Source of the DNA: Chitinophagaceae bacterium
Lineage (GTDB): Bacteria; Bacteroidota; Bacteroidia; Chitinophagales; Chitinophagaceae
Length of the DNA stretch: 7,977 bases
NCBI GenBank assembly: GCA_947378615.1
Contig: CANCKV010000128.1
Span: forward strand, 1 to 7,977
Direction: 5' to 3'
Below the pieces are notes generated by a model. It did not search any database. It saw only the letters and a program-made list of their open reading frames with translations, and had not been told where the DNA came from. Position 1 is the stretch's first letter. The number at the start of each line of letters is the position of its first letter. Made by a program: the position numbers and the translations under genes. Positions 6,178 to 7,977 of this stretch are shown piece by piece.

Positions 6178-6219
6178 AACTTTGTGACCCTTGTTTTCCT
6201 TTGATTTCTTTGTGGTAAA
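6178..6219. repeat. CTTTGTG-type degenerate repeat
   Basis: Four imperfect units of about 9-10 nt are readable: tttgtgaccc, ttgttttcc, then tttgatttc and tttgtggta. I recall similar CTTTGTG/CACAAAG strings as dispersed intergenic elements in Bacteroidota, but that is memory, not a search. No ORF or promoter is evident here. Confidence 0.45.
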
Positions 6220-6244
6220 ATCTTCTGCATAGGAACGAAATTTG

Positions 6245-6300
6245 ACTTATGACTACACAAGACTCATCACTCATATTTCATCACTCATATTTCATCACTC
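6245..6300 (-). repeat. Degenerate 7-bp repeat array (family B), opposite orientation
   Basis: Read on the minus strand from 6300, the units are gagtgat, gaaatat, then the same pair again, then gagtgat, gagtctt and two decayed units. The alternation makes an exact 14-bp tandem repeat, tcatatttcatcac on the plus strand, at 6271-6284 and 6285-6298. It overlaps the last seven codons of the deacetylase-like gene, including its TGA stop at 6283-6281. It faces the array at 6053-6094 across about 150 nt. Confidence 0.85.
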
Positions 6301-7573
6301 TAAGAAAACGTTCATACATTTCCTTCCACGGTTTCCATTGTGGTTGGTCTGTGAGAAAATGATTATGGAAAATAGTGATGAATTGTCCACCTACTTTTTT
6401 TACTATACTATAATAATATTGCAGCTCCTCCCCTGCCTCTTCCGCAGAAAGATGTTGCTCAAAAAAGCAATTCGCATCCATATAACAATAAGGCCGAATT
6501 ATCAAATTTGTAATTTCTTCTTTCTCTAAATCATACCAATAAAATGGGGATGTCACCGAAGCCCTAAACCCATTGATACTACCATAACCCATTGAATGAT
6601 CTTCTTTGATGCCATTTTTAATTAACAGTCGATAGGTATTTGGTAGTATCATCCTAATATAGTGCTGCCTACTAATAGTACACATTCCTTCTATTATATT
6701 CTTTAGAGAATCAATTTCAGAAGATAATATACGCTCAGAATCTCCACTTTGCCATGAAGGATGTATGCCTACGGTATATTTTTTTGCATGTTCTTTAATG
6801 AGAGATTGTAGTCCTTTTCCTGTGGGAGCATTATTTTTATCATACTGCCCCCTCTGTTGTGCCAATAAAAAGAAATAAATGGGAGAGAGATGATATTCCG
6901 CATGAAGTTCATTTAACCATTCATAAACATCAAAAGGGTCATTTGCCTTTCCACTATAAACATTTGCTTGTTCAATTACTTGGTCAATATCCCCTTTCAA
7001 AAGCGTCTTGAAGAAACCGCCAACATTCTTTACTATTGATTGATGTTTGTAGGCAAACGCAATATCAATATCGTAAGTAGGAATAAAAAAGGGGGATTGT
7101 TTAGGACCACTATTGATAGATAACCGTTCCATCAAATCTATTATCCATAGATTGACTAAAGGAATAGTCAAAAAATTGTTTTTATACGCGATGGAATTTT
7201 CGTGTGCAAATCTTCCATACATATCGGGTTGATAGGGCAGATATTCCTCGTATCGTGAAATAAGATAAAAGATTGCGGCAAAAACATCAAATCCGTGACT
7301 ATCATTATCATGAATGAAAAAACAGGAATTGTTTCTACAAGTAGAAACAGTAATATCAACAGGAGAAATGTTTGTTTGAAATAAAAGAGGATGCGGTTTA
7401 ATTTGGTAATCCTCATTACCCATTTCCTCATTACTGTAATTGATTTTCACAGTATCGAAATTTGCAAATGCGGCTTTATCATAGATAATAAAAATCCGCT
7501 GTCCAATAACACTTTCAATAAAATTAATAACATATTGTAGGCGCAACGAGGCAGCAGATGAATATATAACCAC
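6281..7573 (-). CDS. Polysaccharide deacetylase-like protein with DUF7033-type N-terminus
   Basis: This 430-residue protein resembles Bacteroidota proteins with a DUF7033 N-terminal domain and a CE4-like NodB/polysaccharide deacetylase fold. Such enzymes remove acetyl groups from cell-surface or exopolysaccharide sugars; the substrate here is unknown. The N-terminal domain contains FDVFAAIFYLISRYEEYLP (95-113) and GRFAHENSIAYKNNFL (120-135). The deacetylase half begins at IPTYDIDIAFAYKH (164-177; Asp168 and Asp170 are candidate metal or catalytic residues), then GIHPSW (269-274), DHSMGYGSINGFRA (325-338) and FHNHF (402-406). The GTG start at 7573 matches the usual IYS...LRLQY opening. It begins 2 nt after the Uma2-like stop, so translation may be coupled. 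No signal peptide is visible, suggesting a cytoplasmic product. The last residues (RVMKYE) and the stop are encoded by heptamer repeats. Confidence 0.85.
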   Translation of the reverse strand: MVIYSSAASLRLQYVINFIESVIGQRIFIIYDKAAFANFDTVKINYSNEEMGNEDYQIKPHPLLFQTNISPVDITVSTCRNNSCFFIHDNDSHGFDVFAAIFYLISRYEEYLPYQPDMYGRFAHENSIAYKNNFLTIPLVNLWIIDLMERLSINSGPKQSPFFIPTYDIDIAFAYKHQSIVKNVGGFFKTLLKGDIDQVIEQANVYSGKANDPFDVYEWLNELHAEYHLSPIYFFLLAQQRGQYDKNNAPTGKGLQSLIKEHAKKYTVGIHPSWQSGDSERILSSEIDSLKNIIEGMCTISRQHYIRMILPNTYRLLIKNGIKEDHSMGYGSINGFRASVTSPFYWYDLEKEEITNLIIRPYCYMDANCFFEQHLSAEEAGEELQYYYSIVKKVGGQFITIFHNHFLTDQPQWKPWKEMYERFLRVMKYE

Positions 7574-7575
7574 GA

Positions 7576-7977
7576 CTATTCCGGTTTATAAATTTGTTTT
7601 AAAGTAAATGTTAAGCTCAATTGCGGCAAAGTAATCACATCTTCATCCTTACTAAATGTTTCAGTACTCCACTCGCCTTCAGCATCCTTCACAAAAAAGA
7701 TAACGACTTCTTGTTCAGGTTCCACGCAAAGATAATACTGAAGAGTCTCTATCTTTTGGTACTGAATAAATTTATCTACTAAATCGTATTTTCTAGTGTT
7801 TCCCGCTAATACTTCAATAAGAAGTACGGGTTGAGAACTAAAAAACTTATCAGGATTAGGATGGCAAACCATCAAATCAGGATAAAAGAAGTTGCCTTCT
7901 GCATTCTTTGTCTTAACTGCTTCAACAGCAATTTTCCACTTTGTGCCTTTTAATAATTGTTTCAATAAAAGGGCAAT
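7576..7977 (-). CDS. Uma2 family (DUF820) putative endonuclease, 5'-truncated
   Basis: The Uma2/DUF820 family (PF05685) has a PD-(D/E)xK nuclease-like fold. Its members are numerous in cyanobacteria and scattered in Bacteroidota, and their biological role is unclear. The frame is open to the window edge on the minus strand (133 codons visible), so the N-terminal roughly 50-60 residues are missing; the TTG at 7965 is not the true start. Counting from that TTG, the visible signature is FFYPDLMV (Asp30), VLLIEVLAGNT (Glu51) and KYDLVDKFIQYQKIETLQYYL (Asp61, Lys65), followed by beta-strands ending in LTFTLKQIYKPE. The candidate catalytic residues are all present, so the nuclease core seems intact. 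It lies 2 nt upstream of the deacetylase-like gene on the same strand and is probably co-transcribed with it, although no functional link is known. Confidence 0.88.
   Translation of the reverse strand: MALLLKQLLKGTKWKIAVEAVKTKNAEGNFFYPDLMVCHPNPDKFFSSQPVLLIEVLAGNTRKYDLVDKFIQYQKIETLQYYLCVEPEQEVVIFFVKDAEGEWSTETFSKDEDVITLPQLSLTFTLKQIYKPE

Noticed and set aside
6242..6529. Plus-strand 95-aa ORF with a TTG start
   Set aside because: It is antisense to the deacetylase-like gene and starts inside the heptamer array; the protein has no family features.
7168..7431. Minus-strand 87-aa ORF inside the deacetylase-like gene
   Set aside because: Alternative frame on the same strand as a well-supported domain; no independent support.

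Overview
This window looks like a chromosomal segment of a low-GC Bacteroidota, probably of the Chitinophagaceae/Sphingobacteria type. The clues are a single-chain SecDF fusion, a DUF7033-type polysaccharide deacetylase-like protein, a small conserved protein of a kind I associate with Bacteroidota, few Shine-Dalgarno sequences, and spacers filled with degenerate short repeats. The family-level placement is inference.

Layout: (1) 1-2276, the 3' three quarters of secDF (+), cut by the window edge. (2) 2277-2622, a gene-free spacer with a few GT-oriented heptamers, a near-perfect 21-bp-arm hairpin, and a run of about 22 degenerate 7-bp units in the opposite orientation. (3) 2623-3120, a DinB-superfamily protein (+), followed by more heptamers and a terminator hairpin. 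(4) 3263-3553, an unrecognised 96-aa ORF (+). (5) 3625-3954, an MmcQ/YjbR-family protein (+), with a short heptamer run ending right at its start codon. (6) A terminator shared with the convergent minus-strand gene at 4122-4478, a 118-aa conserved protein of unknown function. (7) A divergent spacer with two CRP/FNR-like dyads, then hemN (4684-6048, +), the oxygen-independent coproporphyrinogen III oxidase. (8) 6049-6300, a spacer bounded by two oppositely oriented arrays of a second heptamer family (GAGTGAT), with a CTTTGTG-type repeat between them. (9) On the minus strand, a 5'-truncated Uma2-family protein (7576 to the edge) followed after 2 nt by a DUF7033/polysaccharide-deacetylase-like protein (6281-7573), whose last codons and stop lie inside the heptamer array.

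The genes do not form one pathway. They cover protein export (SecDF), haem synthesis (HemN), a probable carbohydrate-active enzyme, a putative PD-(D/E)xK nuclease and several small proteins of uncertain function. The most unusual content is between the genes: two consensus families of degenerate repeats with strict 7-bp phasing. Where both ends of a spacer carry them, the two runs face each other, so their transcripts could pair. No CRISPR array, tRNA, rRNA, transposase or recognisable defence island was found.
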